Source of the DNA: Nematostella vectensis
Lineage: Eukaryota; Cnidaria; Anthozoa; Actiniaria; Edwardsiidae
Assembly (NCBI RefSeq): GCF_932526225.1
Contig: NC_064045.1
Location: forward strand, 12,766,442-12,830,441
Reading direction: 5' to 3'
DNA: 64,000 nt
Position 1 is the first letter of the stretch. Every line of letters begins with the position of its first letter. The position numbers were made by a program, and so were the translations under genes. The notes under the pieces were generated by a model that saw only the letters and a list, made by a program, of their open reading frames with translations, was not told where the DNA came from and did not search any database. Positions 36,601-51,300 of the stretch are shown here, piece by piece.

Positions 36601-39600
36601 GATGAGTAATTGATCTATGAATTCAGCTTTAAATATTAGGAAAAAACATCGATTTTTGGTACCATTTTTCGCATAAAAGATGCGATTCCCGGTACATTTA
36701 CGGGAGCTCTTGTGCTCCTGTCAGTTAGCAGGATTTTGTTTTCGGTCCGAAGATAACAGGAATTGGAGAGCTTATCGGGGCGGGCTTACTAGGTGATTTT
36801 CTGAGTTTACCACACACCGATAATTTTGTACAACTGTAGTAATGAGGACCGCAACTGACACGTTATCCTAAGCTACGGAGACTACCACACACACATAATC
36901 TTGTACAACCGTAGTTACGAGGACCGCACCAGACACGTTATCTCAGCTACGGAGAGTACCATACACACGTATAATCTTGTACAACCGTATTTATGAGGAC
37001 CGCAGACACGTTATCTAAGCTATCGAGAGTACCACACACGGAAAATCTTGTACAACTGTAGTTATGAGGACCGCATCAGACACGTTATCTAAGCTACGGA
37101 GAGTACCACACACACACATAATCTTGTACAACCGTAGTTACGAGGACCGCACCACACACGTTATCTCAGCTACGGAGAGTACCACACACACGGATAATCT
37201 TGTACAACCGTAGTTACGAGGACCGCACCACACACGTTATCTAAGCTACGGAGAGTACCACACACACAGATAATCTTGTACAACCGTAGTTATGGGGACC
37301 GCACCAAATGCATTATCTAAGCTACGGAGAGTACCACACACACGGATAATCTTGTACAACCGTTGTTACGAGGACCGCACCACACACGTTATCTAAGCTA
37401 CGGAGAGTACCACGCACACGGATAATCTGGTACAACCGTAGTTATGGGGACCACATAAGGGGGGTCGTGTCTGAAAAGGACCGGTAATTACCGGACCCGT
37501 TAGGTTACCGGGGGAGTTTTCGGGATACTTTTTCGGGTGCAAAAATGCGTTTCTTAACGCTGGTTGTTTACCGGCTCCCGATAAGGTAATTATATATAAT
37601 TTTCAAAGTTTATGAATAGATTGGCTGAATAATGAATGAGTTTTAATAAGAAATCCTAGATTTCTCGATGTTTTTAGACAGCTGAGACACCAAAAATCGC
37701 GTTAAGCGTAGGCACTTTAAAAAAAAAAAGACTAAAAAACAAGTAATAAACCCTCATGTTGTAGCAAAACTTCCAATAACTTCGCAAAGTTGTTTACAAT
37801 CTTTTAGGCGCACGGTGACAGCTACATGTCAAATCGAGGTGAAACCTGATTGGCCGATAAGTGATCGCATAAAATGGTGTTAGCCGTGATTGGTCCTTTT
37901 CTTACCTTGTTCTGTAAAAGCATTGGAAGGGTTTCTATTCCTCTCTGATGAAAATTTACTACAACTCGACACGACTTGAAAATGGCGAGATTTGATAGCA
38001 AAAAAAGCAACAAATTGATTATCTAAACTTAGCAAACTGAAGATGAGTAATTGATCTATGAATTCAGCTTTAAATATTAGGAAAAAACATCGATTTTTGG
38101 TACCATTTTTCGCATAAAAGATGCGATTCCCGGTACATTTACGGGAGCTCTTGTGCTCCTGTCAGTTAGCAGGATTTTGTTTTCGGTCCGAAGATAACAG
38201 GAATTGGAGAGCTTATCGGGGCGGGCTTACTAGGTGATTTTCTGAGTTTACCACACACCGATAATTTTGTACAACTGTAGTTATGAGGACCGCATCAGAC
38301 ACATTATCTAAGCTACGGAGAGTACCACACACACGAATAATCTTGCACAGCCGTAGTTATGAGGACCGCACCACACACGTTATCTAAGCTACGGAGAGTA
38401 CCACACACACGGATAATCTTGTACAACCGTAGTTACGAGGACCGCAGACACGTTATCTAAGCTACGGAGAGTACCACACACACACATAATCTTGTACAAC
38501 CGTAGTTAGGAGGACCGCACCACACACGTTATCTAAAATCTTGTACAACCGTAGTTAGGAGGACCGCACCACACACGTTATCTAAGCTACGGAGAGTACC
38601 ACACACACACATAATCTTGTACAACCGTAGTTACGAGGACCGCACCACACACGTTATCTAAGCTACGGAGAGTACCACACACACGGATAATCTTGTACAA
38701 CCGTTGTTACGAGGACCGCACCACACACGTTATCTAAGCTACGGAGAGTACCACGCACACGGATAATCTTGTACAACCGTAGTTATGGGGACCACATAAG
38801 GGGGGTCGTTTCTGAAAAGGACCGGTAATTACCGGACCCGTTAGGTTACCGGGGGAGTTTTCGGGATACTTTTTCGGGTGCAAAAATGCGTTTCTTAACG
38901 CTGGTTGTTTACCGGCTCCCGATAAGGTAATTATATATAATTTTCAAAGTTTATGAATAGATTGGCTGAATAATGAATGAGTTTTAATAAGAAATCCTAG
39001 ATTTCTCGATGTTTTTAGACAGCTGAGACACCAAAAATCGCGTTAAGCGTAGGCACTTTAAAAAAAAAAGACTAAAAAACAAGTAATAAACCCTCATGTT
39101 GTAGCAAAACTTCCAATAACTTCGCAAAGTTGTTTACAATCTTTTAGGCGCACGGTGACAGCTACATGTCAAATCGAGGTGAAACCTGATTGGCCGATAA
39201 GTGATCGCATAAAATGGTGTTAGCCGTGATTGGTCCTCTTCTTACCTTGTTCTGTAAAAGCATTGGAAGGGTTTCTATTCCTCTCTGATGAAAATTTACT
39301 ACAACTCGACACGACTTGAAAATGGCGAGATTTGATAGCAAAAAAAGCAACAAATTGATTATCTAAACTTAGCAAACTGAAGATGAGTAATTGATCTATG
39401 AATTCAGCTTTAAATATTAGGAAAAAACATCGATTTTTTGGTACCATTTTTCGCATAAAAGATGCGATTCCCGGGACATTTACGGGAGCTCTTGTGCTCC
39501 TGTCAGTTAGCAGGATTTTGTTTTCGGTCCGAAGATAACAGGAATTGGAGAGCTTATCGGGGCGGGCTTACTAGGTGATTTTCTGAGTTTACCACACACC

Positions 39601-42600
39601 GATAATTTTGTACAACTGTAGTAATGAGGACCGCAACTGACACGTTATCCTAAGCTACGGAGACTACCACACACACATAATCTTGTACAACCGTAGTTAC
39701 GAGGACCGCACCAGACACGTTATCTCAGCTACGGAGAGTACCATACACACGTATAATCTTGTACAACCGTATTTATGAGGACCGCAGACACGTTATCTAA
39801 GCTATCGAGAGTACCACACACGGAAAATCTTGTACAACTGTAGTTATGAGGACCGCACCAGACACATTATCTAAGCTACGGAGAGTACCACACACACGGA
39901 TAATCTTGTACAACCGTAGTTACGAGGACCGCACCACACACGTTATCTAAGCTACGGAGAGTACCACGCACACGGATAATCTTGTACAACCGTAGTTATG
40001 GGGACCACATAAGGGGGGTCGTTTCTGAAAAGGACCGGTAATTACCGGACCCGTTAGGTTACCGGGGGAGTTTTCGGGATACTTTTTCGGGTGCAAAAAT
40101 GCGTTTCTTAACGCTGGTTGTTTACCGGCTCCCGATAAGGTAATTATATATAATTTTCAAAGTTTATGAATAGATTGGCTGAATAATGAATGAGTTTTAA
40201 TAAGAAATCCTAGATTTCTCGATGTTTTTAGACAGCTGAGACACCAAAAATCGCGTTAAGCGTAGGCACTTTAAAAAAAAAAAAGACTAAAAAACAAGTA
40301 ATAAACCCTCATGTTGTAGCAAAACTTCCAATAACTTCGCAAAGTTGTTTACAATCTTTTAGGCGCACGGTGACAGCTACATGTCAAATCGAGGTGAAAC
40401 CTGATTGGCCGATAAGTGATCGCATAAAATGGTGTTAGCCGTGATTGGTCCTCTTCTTACCTTGTTCTGTAAAAGCATTGGAAGGGTTTCTATTCCTCTC
40501 TGATGAAAATTTACTACAACTCGACACGACTTGAAAATGGCGAGATTTGATAGCAAAAAAAGCAACAAATTGATTATCTAAACTTAGCAAACTGAAGATG
40601 AGTAATTGATCTATGAATTCAGCTTTAAATATTAGGAAAAAACATCGATTTTTTGGTACCATTTTTCGCATAAGATGCGATTCCCGGTACATTTACGGGA
40701 GCTCTTGTGCTCCTGTCAGTTAGCAGGATTTTGTTTTCGGTACGAAGATAACAGGAATTGGAGAGCTTATCGGGGCGGGCTTACTAGGTGATTTTCTGAG
40801 TTTACCACACACCGATAATTTTGTACAACTGTAGTAATAAGGACCGCAACTGACACGTTATCCTAAGCTACGGAGACTACCACACACACATAATCTTGTA
40901 CAACCGTAGTTACGAGGACCGCACCAGACACGTTATCTCAGCTACGGAGAGTACCATACACACGGATAATCTTGTACAACCGTATTTATGAGGACCGCAG
41001 ACACGTTATCTAAGCTATCGAGAGTACCACACACGGAAAATCTTGTACAACTTTAGTTATGAGGACCGCACCAGACACATTATCTAAGCTACGGAGAGTA
41101 CCACACACACGAATAATCTTGCACAGCCGTAGTTATGAGGACCGCACCACACACGTTATCTAAGCTACGGAGAGTACCACACACACGGATAATCTTGTAC
41201 AACCGTAGTTACGAGGACCGCAGACACGTTATCTAAGCTACGGAGAGTACCACACACACACATAATCTTGTACAACCGTAGTTAGGAGGACCGCACCACA
41301 CACGTTATCTAAAATCTTGTACAACCGTAGTTAGGAGGACCGCACCACACACGTTATCTAAGCTACGGAGAGTACCACACACACACATAATCTTGTACAA
41401 CCGTAGTTACGAGGACCGCACCACACACGTTATCTAAGCTACGGAGAGTACCACACACACGGATAATCTTGTACAACCGTTGTTACGAGGACCGCACCAC
41501 ACACGTTATCTAAGCTACGGAGAGTACCACGCACACGGATAATCTTGTACAACCGTAGTTATGGGGACCACATAAGGGGGGTCGTTTCTGAAAAGGACCG
41601 GTAATTACCGGACCCGTTAGGTTACCGGGGGAGTTTTCGGGATACTTTTTCGGGTGCAAAAATGCGTTTCTTAACGCTGGTTGTTTACCGGCTCCCGATA
41701 AGGTAATTATATATAATTTTCAAAGTTTATGAATAGATTGGCTGAATAATGAATGAGTTTTAATGAGAAATCCCAGATTTCTCGATGTTTTTAGACAGCT
41801 GAGACACCAAACATCGCGTTAAGCGTAGGCACTTTTTTAAAAAAAGACTAAAAAACAAGTAATAAATCCTCATGTTGTAGCAAAACTTCCAATAACTTCG
41901 TAAAGTTGTTTACAATCTTTTAGGCGCACGGTGACAGCAACATGTCAAATCGAGGTGAAACCTGATTGGCCGATAAGTGATCGCATAAAATGATGTTAGC
42001 CGTGATTGGTCCTCTTCTTACCGGGTTCTGTAAAAGCATTGAAAGGTTTTTATTCCTCTCTGATGAAAATTTACTACAACTCGACACGACTTGAAAATTG
42101 CGAGATTTGATAACAAAAAAGCAACAAATTGATTATCTAAACTTAGCAAACTGAAGATGAGTTATTGATCTATGAATTCAGTTATAAATATTAGAAAAAA
42201 ACATCGATTTTTTGGTACCATTTTTCGCATAAGTTGCGATTCCCGGTACATTTACGGGAGCTCTTGTGCTCCTGTCAGTTAGCAGGATTTTGTTTTCGGT
42301 ACGAAGATAACAGGAATTGGAGAGCTTATCGGGGCGGGCTTACTAGGTGATTTTCTGAGTTTACCACACACGGATAATTTTGTACAACTGTAGTTATGAG
42401 GAGCGCAACTGACACGTTATCCTAAGCTACGGAGAGTACCACACACGGATAATCTTGTACAACCGTAGTTATGAGGACCACACCACACACGTTATCTAAG
42501 CTACAGAGAGTACCACACACGCATAATCTTGTACAACCTTATTGATGAGGACCGCAACAGACACGTTATCTAAGCTATGGAGAGTACCACACACGGATAA

Positions 42601-43050
42601 TCTTGTACAACCGTAGTTATGAGGACCACACCAGATACGTTATCTAAGCTACGGAGAGTACCACACACACACACGGATAATTTTGTACAACCGTAGTTAT
42701 GAGGACAAGACCAGACACGTTATCTAAGATATGGAGAGTAACACGCACACGGATAATCTGGTACAACCGTAGTTACGAGGACCGCACCAGACACGTTATC
42801 TAAGCTACGGAGAGTACCACACACCCATAATCTTGTACAACCGTAGTTATGAGGACCACACCAGATACGTTATCTAAGCTACGGAGAGTACCACACACAC
42901 GGATAATCTTGTACAACCGTAGTTATGAGGACAACACCAGACACGTTATCTAAGCTATGGAGAGTAACACGCACACGGATAATCTTGTACAACTGTAGGT
43001 CCGCACCAAATGCGTTATCTAAGCTACGGGGATTACCACACACACAAATA
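33610..43050. repeat. 76-bp satellite array
   Basis: The monomer runs acggagagtaccacacac, acggataatcttgtacaac, cgtagttacgaggaccgc, accagacacgttatctaagct. Copies differ mainly in the length of the CA stretch (73-80 bp). The array is interrupted by six copies of a 790-bp segment. Monomers right of 42360 are more divergent. Confidence 0.95.
34574..42362. repeat. Higher-order repeat: 790-bp segment plus 76-bp monomers, six copies
   Basis: The 790-bp segment starts aaggggggtcgtktctgaaa and ends gtgattttctgagt, at about 34574, 36015, 37456, 38797, 40012 and 41575. The first intervals are exactly 1441 bp, later ones about 1341, 1215 and 1563 as monomer number changes. Both junctions lie inside a 76-bp monomer, so the segment looks like an insertion later amplified with its neighbours. 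It contains ccggtaattaccgg and two CCAAT motifs. A 63-codon minus frame is kept in five copies only because the copies are almost identical. Confidence 0.9.
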
Positions 43051-44092
43051 CAAATGCAAATACTTTTGCGAAAACATATATGATGCACTCTTACATGGTG
43101 TAATCTATGCAAACGGAGTTATTTTTAACAATCCCTACTGTGAATGGGGATGGTCTATTTTGCTGTCAATAAGGGCTAACGCCCTAAACAACACTTTCCT
43201 CTTCGATAAGTCTTTTGTTTCTTTTTCATGTTTATGTTTACTCAATAGAGATAAATAAAGAGCTCGAGCTACCTGTGATGATTCCTTTCACATGTCTTCC
43301 GTTTTCCTTTGGGTAGTGTGTAGGTAGCAATGCATTTTTTTTAGTGTAGGTAGCAATGCAAAATCGAGTTATTATTTTGTGATTGCCGTCTCAGAATTTT
43401 TACGAGCTTAAAGAAGGCTAATCACGCCACCATTTTATACTCCTACTTAATGCCGAATCACACAAAACATCCGTTTCCATCAGCTAGCTCAAGCGAGTAA
43501 CCAAAATATTTTCAATCAAATATCGTCAATAACGTATCAGACTTCATTCGTGGATTGTTATGTTGAAGTTTTTTTTTGCAAATAAACCACTGTATTGAAC
43601 AATAACAAAGGAGTGGTTGATCGATATTATTTAAAAGCGTTGTTTAGACTTCTTTGCCAAAACAGAAAACGATAGTACCCTAAGATTCAATCCCCGTTTT
43701 GTGCGGCCAAGAAAATGACCATCAATTTTCAAAGTTCTGTAGGAAACCTAAATCTAAATCAAATTCAATTTCCTTTTCATAATTTGAAAGCTTATCATTG
43801 TTTCTTTCTGCTAGTGAAAGGTGGTTATACGGACTTTAATTTAAAGTTTCGGAAACACCCAGTCACTATTAGGCTGTAAAAACATTGATCCTCGATTTCT
43901 ACGTTTTATATTTTTTCATAATTTCTGAGATACCTCTTTATTATATAACCTGAAGATTAGTTGACAGGTCTTTCAAATTTTTGTTAAAGTAAATAAGTAT
44001 TAATAAAAGAAACGATAAATACATCATTGAGATACAGAAGGAATAATGCACGCTCATTCGACGGGACTCCTGTGGTATATATCATTTGTAGT

Positions 44093-44106
44093 GTTACCTT
44101 GGCAAC
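44093..44106 (+). promoter_or_regulatory. X-box-like (RFX) motif
   Basis: GTTACCTTGGCAAC fits the RFX X-box half sites GTTNCC and GGNAAC with a 2-bp spacer. It lies about 160 bp upstream of a good splice donor at 44263. Confidence 0.4.
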
Positions 44107-47100
44107 AGTTTATCTAAAGACAGTTTGAGTTGGAGAACTGTTTTCGAGACGAGCCGTGGTTGCACGATCCTTTATCATCGAAAATCATCCACCATCCGAA
44201 GTTAAACATCGATTTTTACCTTCTAAATACGTTGTATAAAGATTTTGGAGCACATCCGGAAGGTAAGTTTAAATGATAATGATAATCGTGATTTGTTTTA
44301 TTAACTAATCCTCAACCTTGTATTCTCCCGTACTCGGCCCTCGCTCGAGTCGAACAAAATTTATTCATTTCTTCAGTGAGTGCGTAGCTCCGTAAAGACA
44401 AGCATAAAATAAAGTGGCTCTATATATAACATAACCTACTCATCAACCTTTCTTGAAACAAAACGGAAAATAAGCGATATTTGGATAGGTTTTGAAGCGA
44501 TAATTTTTTTTAGAGCCGCTACGCAGGCTATAAATTTTTGAAGTTTGTTGTTTGTACATGCGCGCAATACTTATGAGTACTTAATGACACCTTTTAAAAT
44601 AAGCGCGAAAAATCCAAATTAAAATTTGAACCGTGTTTTTTTTAATTGCCTTTCAAATCTAAACGGGCTTTCATTACACATTTCTGACGATTTTAGGTTT
44701 TATTCTCAATATTTATGCTTTGTTTACTGCATCTTCATTTTGTCTTAGTTAAACTAATTGACAGTCATATGGCACATTTGTTTTCTTCAGCCCAAACATG
44801 ACTATGTGAACACCTAGTTCATTAGTTCCTGTTAACACCTCGGGGGTCATCTTTAGCAAATCTGGCAACCAATATGAATATTGTGGTATTTTTGTCCATT
44901 TTGGCCTAAAAGTTTACCTTTTCACTTTTGCAATATTACTTCCGGTTGGATACACTAAGCAGCTAAGCTCTAAGCAGTGGGGAGAATGCCAGTTTGGGAA
45001 GGAGGGAAAAAATGGATTAACATTGGCCATCAAAACATTCGACTCCAGGCCACTCTGGCATTTCATTCGCAGTAAACCAATAGTTCAAAATGGCAGCTTG
45101 GTAGCAGAACGTCGTACACTTTCGGTTTTGCCAGTTTACCAAACAGTTTTCAAAGCTTCAAAGTATTGCAAGGATTAGATAGAATATTATGTAAGCTCAG
45201 GGTGAATCACATGCAAGATTTCCTCTGTGTAGCTATCATGATTTGGTCGATTTAATCAATAACTGTGCATTATTGCGAACCTCCGTAATCAAGTCACAGG
45301 AACTGTTTGACAAAAAAATGTGTATATTTATCTATGATAACTCTACAAATTCAAGAGAAAACAACAAGACTTATCTGTGGACACTCATCAATGAACAGCA
45401 CAGAGGAACAGCTTACTGCTTCTTTGTTAAAATTTAATTTCATCTTTAATAAGTCTTTAATTGTCATGGGATTATGAAATGGTTAAATGGTTTCCTGTTC
45501 ACACTGTTTCCTGGAGATACAGGTACAGTTTTATTAAAAGAGAAGCCATAACTGCACAGATTTTCTTCTGAATTGGGGCGAATTCTCACTAGAAATTGCC
45601 ATTTCTCGGCATCTTTCCGTCTTAGCCGTTCACCATTACACTGATAGTTGGTGCACAGCTTGCGATTTCTGCTGAATATCTTCATGACTTTTTGGCATTT
45701 TCACAAGGACAATGAACCATTATATTACTTCCTTTCTTCCTGAACTGGCATACCACACTGCTAAGGAGCCCATGTCTCATAACCCACAATGCTTAATGGG
45801 TTATCAAATAGATAAGCTAATATTAAATCAGTTCAAGTTAAGAAAGCTGTTAGTGTTTTTATGACTGTATATAATGTTAATATGAATAAACATTTACATG
45901 GCTTTTAAACAAATTGACCACAATATTTGTATTCTATGCCAGAATATTTGTTAAAGAGGATAATGAAATTTGTTTGATATAGGGTGTTACAGAACCTTTA
46001 AGGTACTCATACCTATTTTCAGACGGTACCTATTATTGGACAGTTGCAAAAAAAATCATAAAAATCTCACTTCATAGGAAAACAAGCTGAAAACTGACTC
46101 ATCAAGTTGAAGAACTGACATTTAGAGAACAATGTTTTTCAAAGCTTTTTACAAGACTTGGTGTTTATTACAGCTGGTTTTGATTGTTTGGTTTGATTGA
46201 CTACGCACCATTATCAAACAAAGAAAGGGGTTTTGGATTTTTGGAGGTCGCACAACAACGAATTTGGCTATAATTCCCAAAACAAGAAATAATCTTTACT
46301 CATGCACCTCATGGCGAGTTTAAAAACCTTCCATTTTGTTGTTGATGTCTCAGGATGCTATTTGGCCTCTCTTTCTGTATTCCTGATTTGTTTGGACAGT
46401 ACCTTACTCTTGCAACCTACTGTATTATCAGACAGTCTAACATTTGCTGAATTATACAACATAAATTTGAGCCGTCACACATTTACAAACATGACTTTTA
46501 AAAACTAAATTCGTCAACAATTATTGTCTGTGGTATTTTAGTTACAGTTAAAATACTTGCATTTTTTTTTTGTATTACTCTCACAAAGAAGTCTGATATT
46601 AGGTAAGAGCTTTCGATAATATGGTCAGTAAAACACTTCTATCTTGTGATCGTTTTCTATTGAATTTCCTTGCCATCAATTTTTGTGGTCTATAATGGGT
46701 ATAGTACCTACTTCTCTCAAATAACAAATGAGAAATGTTCTCCATAGCATTATCATTGCAGCAAATCAGCAACAATTTATATTGAAATCCAGCCCTAAAC
46801 CAGAAGTTATAAGTCATCCCAATCCAATTTTAGGGCACATCAAGCTCTGCTCATACTTAAAACAGCATAAATGTGGATTTTTGTCCAATCCAAAACATCC
46901 AAATATTTTATACAAGTTATGCAAACACTCATATTTATTTCAAAGTTGAACCCTCCATTTGTTTATAGAGTGCACATTTTTATAGGGAACAAAGTGACTT
47001 TAAGCTGGCCTTCCAAATGTAAAAGTTTCTCCTTTATGTTTACTTTTAGCCTCTTGTTCTTCAAACTTGTGACAAGCTCATTGTTTTTGGTCTTACGTCT

Positions 47101-47108
47101 CATGTATG

Positions 47109-47591
47109 CAGGGCTTCTGGAATTACGCGCTTGTGCGGAAATGCGTAATTTGGCTTTTTCCGCGTAATCCACGAATTTCCACGTAATCCCACATAATTTG
47201 GATAAATTTTGAAAGACAAAACATTTAATTGCACAGCTGATGGGTTCTTATCTCTATTTCTCGTAAAAAAAGAGAGATATTCTTCGTAAGAGTGCGATGT
47301 TTCGAACGGAATTTCGAAAAAAAATAAAATGACTAGGTGCTCTTTGCTAAACTGCGAAGGCCTAGGACTAATAATAAAATACCTTTTTTTATAGGCTGGT
47401 AGCTAGGAGCCAATGAAAACTTGCCTATTTTCACACAAAAAAATCACCTTTTCAAGTTATTTCGTGCTTTCCTTCGGTACAAAATGTAGTTTGGGCGTAA
47501 CAGTTGATATTCCGTGTAATTTAGCGCATAATTTAGTAAAGAATCCCACGTAATTTTGAGGGTTTTTTTTTGCGTAATTCCAGAAGCTCTG
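47109..47591. mobile_element. MITE with CAGGGCTTCTGGAATTACGC ends, copy 2
   Basis: Same family as 11826-12165, 483 bp, with a perfect 6-bp flanking duplication TGTATG (47103-47108, 47592-47597). It carries an internal stretch (about 47350-47500) not in copy 1. Confidence 0.85.
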
Positions 47592-48339
47592 TGTATGGAG
47601 AATGACGATTTCCATGATGTTTACATTCTTTTTGTTCATGATTGTTGTGCATCACATCCAAAGACAAAAATTGAGATTTGTTTCTAATTCTACTTTAAAT
47701 TGCTTCTCATACCATTCACTGCAAAAGTCGTACTGTAGCTTTCCCCAAAAAAATGACATCCAGTTTTTTTTATTCATTGAAATAGAAGTATTGCAGAGAT
47801 AACATAAAAATCAACCTTTCTTTTTGAAAAAAAAAATATGATATAAGTAGGATAGATATTCTCAATTTTTATTTTTTACATAAAAGATGCATGTATCTAA
47901 AAGATGAATTTTAATGATTCTTCACATTTATGTGAAGCTTTTTTCCTAAATTAAACTTAAATATGTCAACGTTGTGGACATTAAGTAATGTCCACAATAA
48001 TGTGTCCTTATGCGGAAACAAGTGAGAAATCTGGATTTTTTTTCAATCCAAGGCACAAGCCCCTTTTTCAGTGAGCCCTGTGAAATGGGCGTGAACCCAA
48101 ATTCTCAATATTTTATCATTTTCATAAGGCTCAATGGTTTGGAAGGCTCAATGTAATTTGAAAAAATCTTGATATTGCATATCTCATGTGGAATTGCCCA
48201 GTCTACCTGCAATAGTTGTATCACCTGTCTGTTGTTTTGCATGTTCTTTTTTACTGCATATAACCTCTACAAAAAGGCACTTAATCAATAACTGTTACTT
48301 TTATTATTTTTTTCCATTTCAGGTTAAATAATCACTTCT

Positions 48340-51300
48340 ACTGCCCTGCCTGGTGTGTGGTGGATAAGAGGCTCAACTCAGTTTGAATAGCATTGGTCTT
48401 ATGTACAGTGAATATATGGATTAGCCCAGTTTGAATAGCATTGGTCTTATGTACAATGGATTAGGCGCTCAGCTGAGTTTGCTTAGCATTAGTCTGGTGT
48501 GCGGTGCATAATTCCATTTTGATTATTATTGGATAAGGGGCCATGGACAGTTAAATTAGGATTGGTCTGGTTTACAGTGGAAAAGGTGCTTAGCTCAGTC
48601 TTGTGTACAATAGGGGGTTTAGTTCAGTATGTTAGCATCAGTCTGGTGTGTGGTTGATAAGGGACCTAGTCAGTTTGATTATTATTGTTCCCATATACTA
48701 GCTCAGTTTGATTAGCATTTGTCTGGTGTGTGATGGATAACTGGCTGAGTTCAATTTGACGTAAAGTGCACTTGTAGCTCAGTTTGATTAGCATTGGCCC
48801 CTTGTGTGTGGCTAGGGGCTAAGCTCAGTTGAATTAGGATTGTCTTGTGTACAAGGGGCTAAGCTCAGTTGAATTAGGATTGTCTTGTGTACAAGGGGCT
48901 CAGCTCAGTTTGATTAGCATTGGCCCCTTGTGTGTTGGCTAGGGGCTAAGCTCAGTTGAATTAGGATTGTCTTGTGTACAAGGGGCTTAGCTCAGTTGAA
49001 TTAGGATTGTCTTGTGTACAAGGGGCTTAGCTCAGTTGGATTAGGATTGTCTTGTGTACAAGGGGCTAAGCTCAGTTGAATTAGGATTGTCTTGTGTACA
49101 AGGGGCTTAGCTCAGTTGAATTAGGATTGTCTTGTGTACAAGGGGCTTAGCTCAGTTTGATGATATAACTGGAGGCATCAGTCTGATGATAACTGGCTTA
49201 AGTCCAATTTGATGGAAAAGGTGCTTGGCTCAGTCTTATGTACAGTTGATATGGGCTGGTTCAGTTTGATAAGCACCAGAATCTGGTGTGTGTTGGACAT
49301 CAGTATCTGGTGTGTTGTGCATTTCAATTCTGTACAGTGAATGAGGGAGTCAGCTCAGTTTGCTTAGCATTGGCCTTTATACAGTGCTGAGGGGCTTAGC
49401 TCATTTTTATTAGAGCTGATCGTATAAACAGTGGATAAGAGCTTAACTTGTTTTGATTATTATTAGTCTGATGATGAACAGTGGATAGGGGCTTAATTCT
49501 AAACACTAGGTTCTGGTGAGGCATAGCTCAGATGAGTTAGTGTTGGTCTAGTTTATAGTTTACAGGGGCTTAATTCAGTGTCATTAACATTTGCATAGCA
49601 TCAGTATAGTGTGTGGTGTATAAGGGGCTTAAACTCAGTTTGAATAGCATCAGTATGGTGTGTAGTGAATAAAGGCCTTAAGCTCAGTTTGGATAGCATC
49701 AGTATGGTGTGTAGTAAATAAGGGGCTTAAGCTCAGTTTGAATAGCATCAGTATGGTGTGTAGTGAATAAGGGGCTTAAGCTCAGTTTGAATAGCATCAG
49801 TATGGCGTGTAGTGAATAAGGGACTTAAGCTCAGTTTGAATAGCATCAGTATAGTGTGTAGTGAATAAGCCCAGTTTGATTAAGCACCAGTAATAGTGTG
49901 TGGTGTATAAGGGGCTTAAGCTCAGTTGGAATAGCATCAGTATAGTGTGTAGTGAATAAGGGGCTTAAGCTCAGTTGGAATAGCATCAGTATAGTGTGTG
50001 GTGTGAATAAGGGGCTTAAGCTCAGTTGAATAGCATCAGTATAGTGTGTAGTGTATTAGGGGCTTAAGCTCAGTTTGAATAGCATCAGTATGGTGAGTAG
50101 TGAATGAGGGGCTTAAGCTCAGTTTGAATAGCATCAGTATGGTGTGTGGTGTATAAGGGGCTTAAGCTCAGTTTGAATAGCATCAGTATGGTGTGTAGTG
50201 AATAAGGGGCTTAAGCTCAGTTGGAATAGCATCAGTATAGTGTGTGGTGAATAAGGGCCTTAAGCTCTGTTTGGATAGCATCAGTATGGTGTGTAGTGAA
50301 TAAGTAAGCTCAGTTTTAATAGCATCAGTATAGTGTGTGGTGTATAAGGGGCTTAAGCTCAGTTGGAATAGCATCAGTATGGTGTGTAGTGAATAAGGGG
50401 CTTAAGCTCAGTTGGAATAGCATCAGTATGGTGTGTAGTGAATAAGGGGCTTAAGCTCTGTTGGAATAGCATCAGTATGGTGTGTAGTGTATAAGGGGCT
50501 TAAGCTCAGATTGAATAGCACCAGTATGGTGTGTGGTGAATAAGGGGCTTAAGCTCAGTTTGAATAGCATCAGTATAGTGTGTAGTGAATAAGCCCAGTT
50601 TGATTAAGCACCAGTAATAGTGTGTGGTGTATAAGGGGCTTAAGCTCAGTTGGAATAGCATCAGTATAGTGTGTAGTGAATAAGGGGCTTAAGCTCAGTT
50701 GGAATAGCATCAGTATAGTGTGTGGTGTGAATAAGGGGCTTAAGCTCAGTTGAATAGCATCAGTATAGTGTGTAGTGTATTAGGGGCTTAAGCTCAGTTT
50801 GAATAGCATCAGTATGGTGAGTAGTGAATGAGGGGCTTAAGCTCAGTTTGAATAGCATCAGTATGGTGTGTGGTGTATAAGGGGCTTAAGCTCAGTTTGA
50901 ATAGCATCAGTATGGTGTGTAGTGAATAAGGGGCTTAAGCTCAGTTGGAATAGCATCAGTATAGTGTGTGGTGAATAAGGGCCTTAAGCTCTGTTTGGAT
51001 AGCATCAGTATGGTGTGTAGTGAATAAGTAAGCTCAGTTTTAATAGCATCAGTATAGTGTGTGGTGTATAAGGGGCTTAAGCTCAGTTGGAATAGCATCA
51101 GTATGGTGTGTAGTGAATAAGGGGCTTAAGCTCAGTTGGAATAGCATCAGTATGGTGTGTAGTGAATAAGGGGCTTAAGCTCTGTTGGAATAGCATCAGT
51201 ATGGTGTGTAGTGTATAAGGGGCTTAAGCTCAGATTGAATAGCACCAGTATGGTGTGTGGTGAATAAGGGGCTTAAGCTCAGTTTGAATAGCATCAGTTT

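Larger units (their letters stand above)
43051..48339. other. Mostly unique intron DNA
   Basis: Apart from the MITE at 47109 and the motif at 44093, I see no gene or repeat. A plus-strand splice donor (AG|GTAAGT, 44261-44268) and an acceptor before the 49-bp satellite (ccatttcag, near 48323) could bound a non-coding transcript; weak evidence only. Confidence 0.35.

Noticed and set aside
34940..40568. 63-codon minus frame repeated five times in the satellite
   Set aside because: It is kept because the 790-bp copies are nearly identical; the sixth, older copy has lost it, and no domain or signal supports a protein.
45243..47802. Short frames of 60-98 codons in the 43-48 kb intron stretch
   Set aside because: No recognisable domains, splice signals or composition bias; expected by chance in AT-rich DNA.
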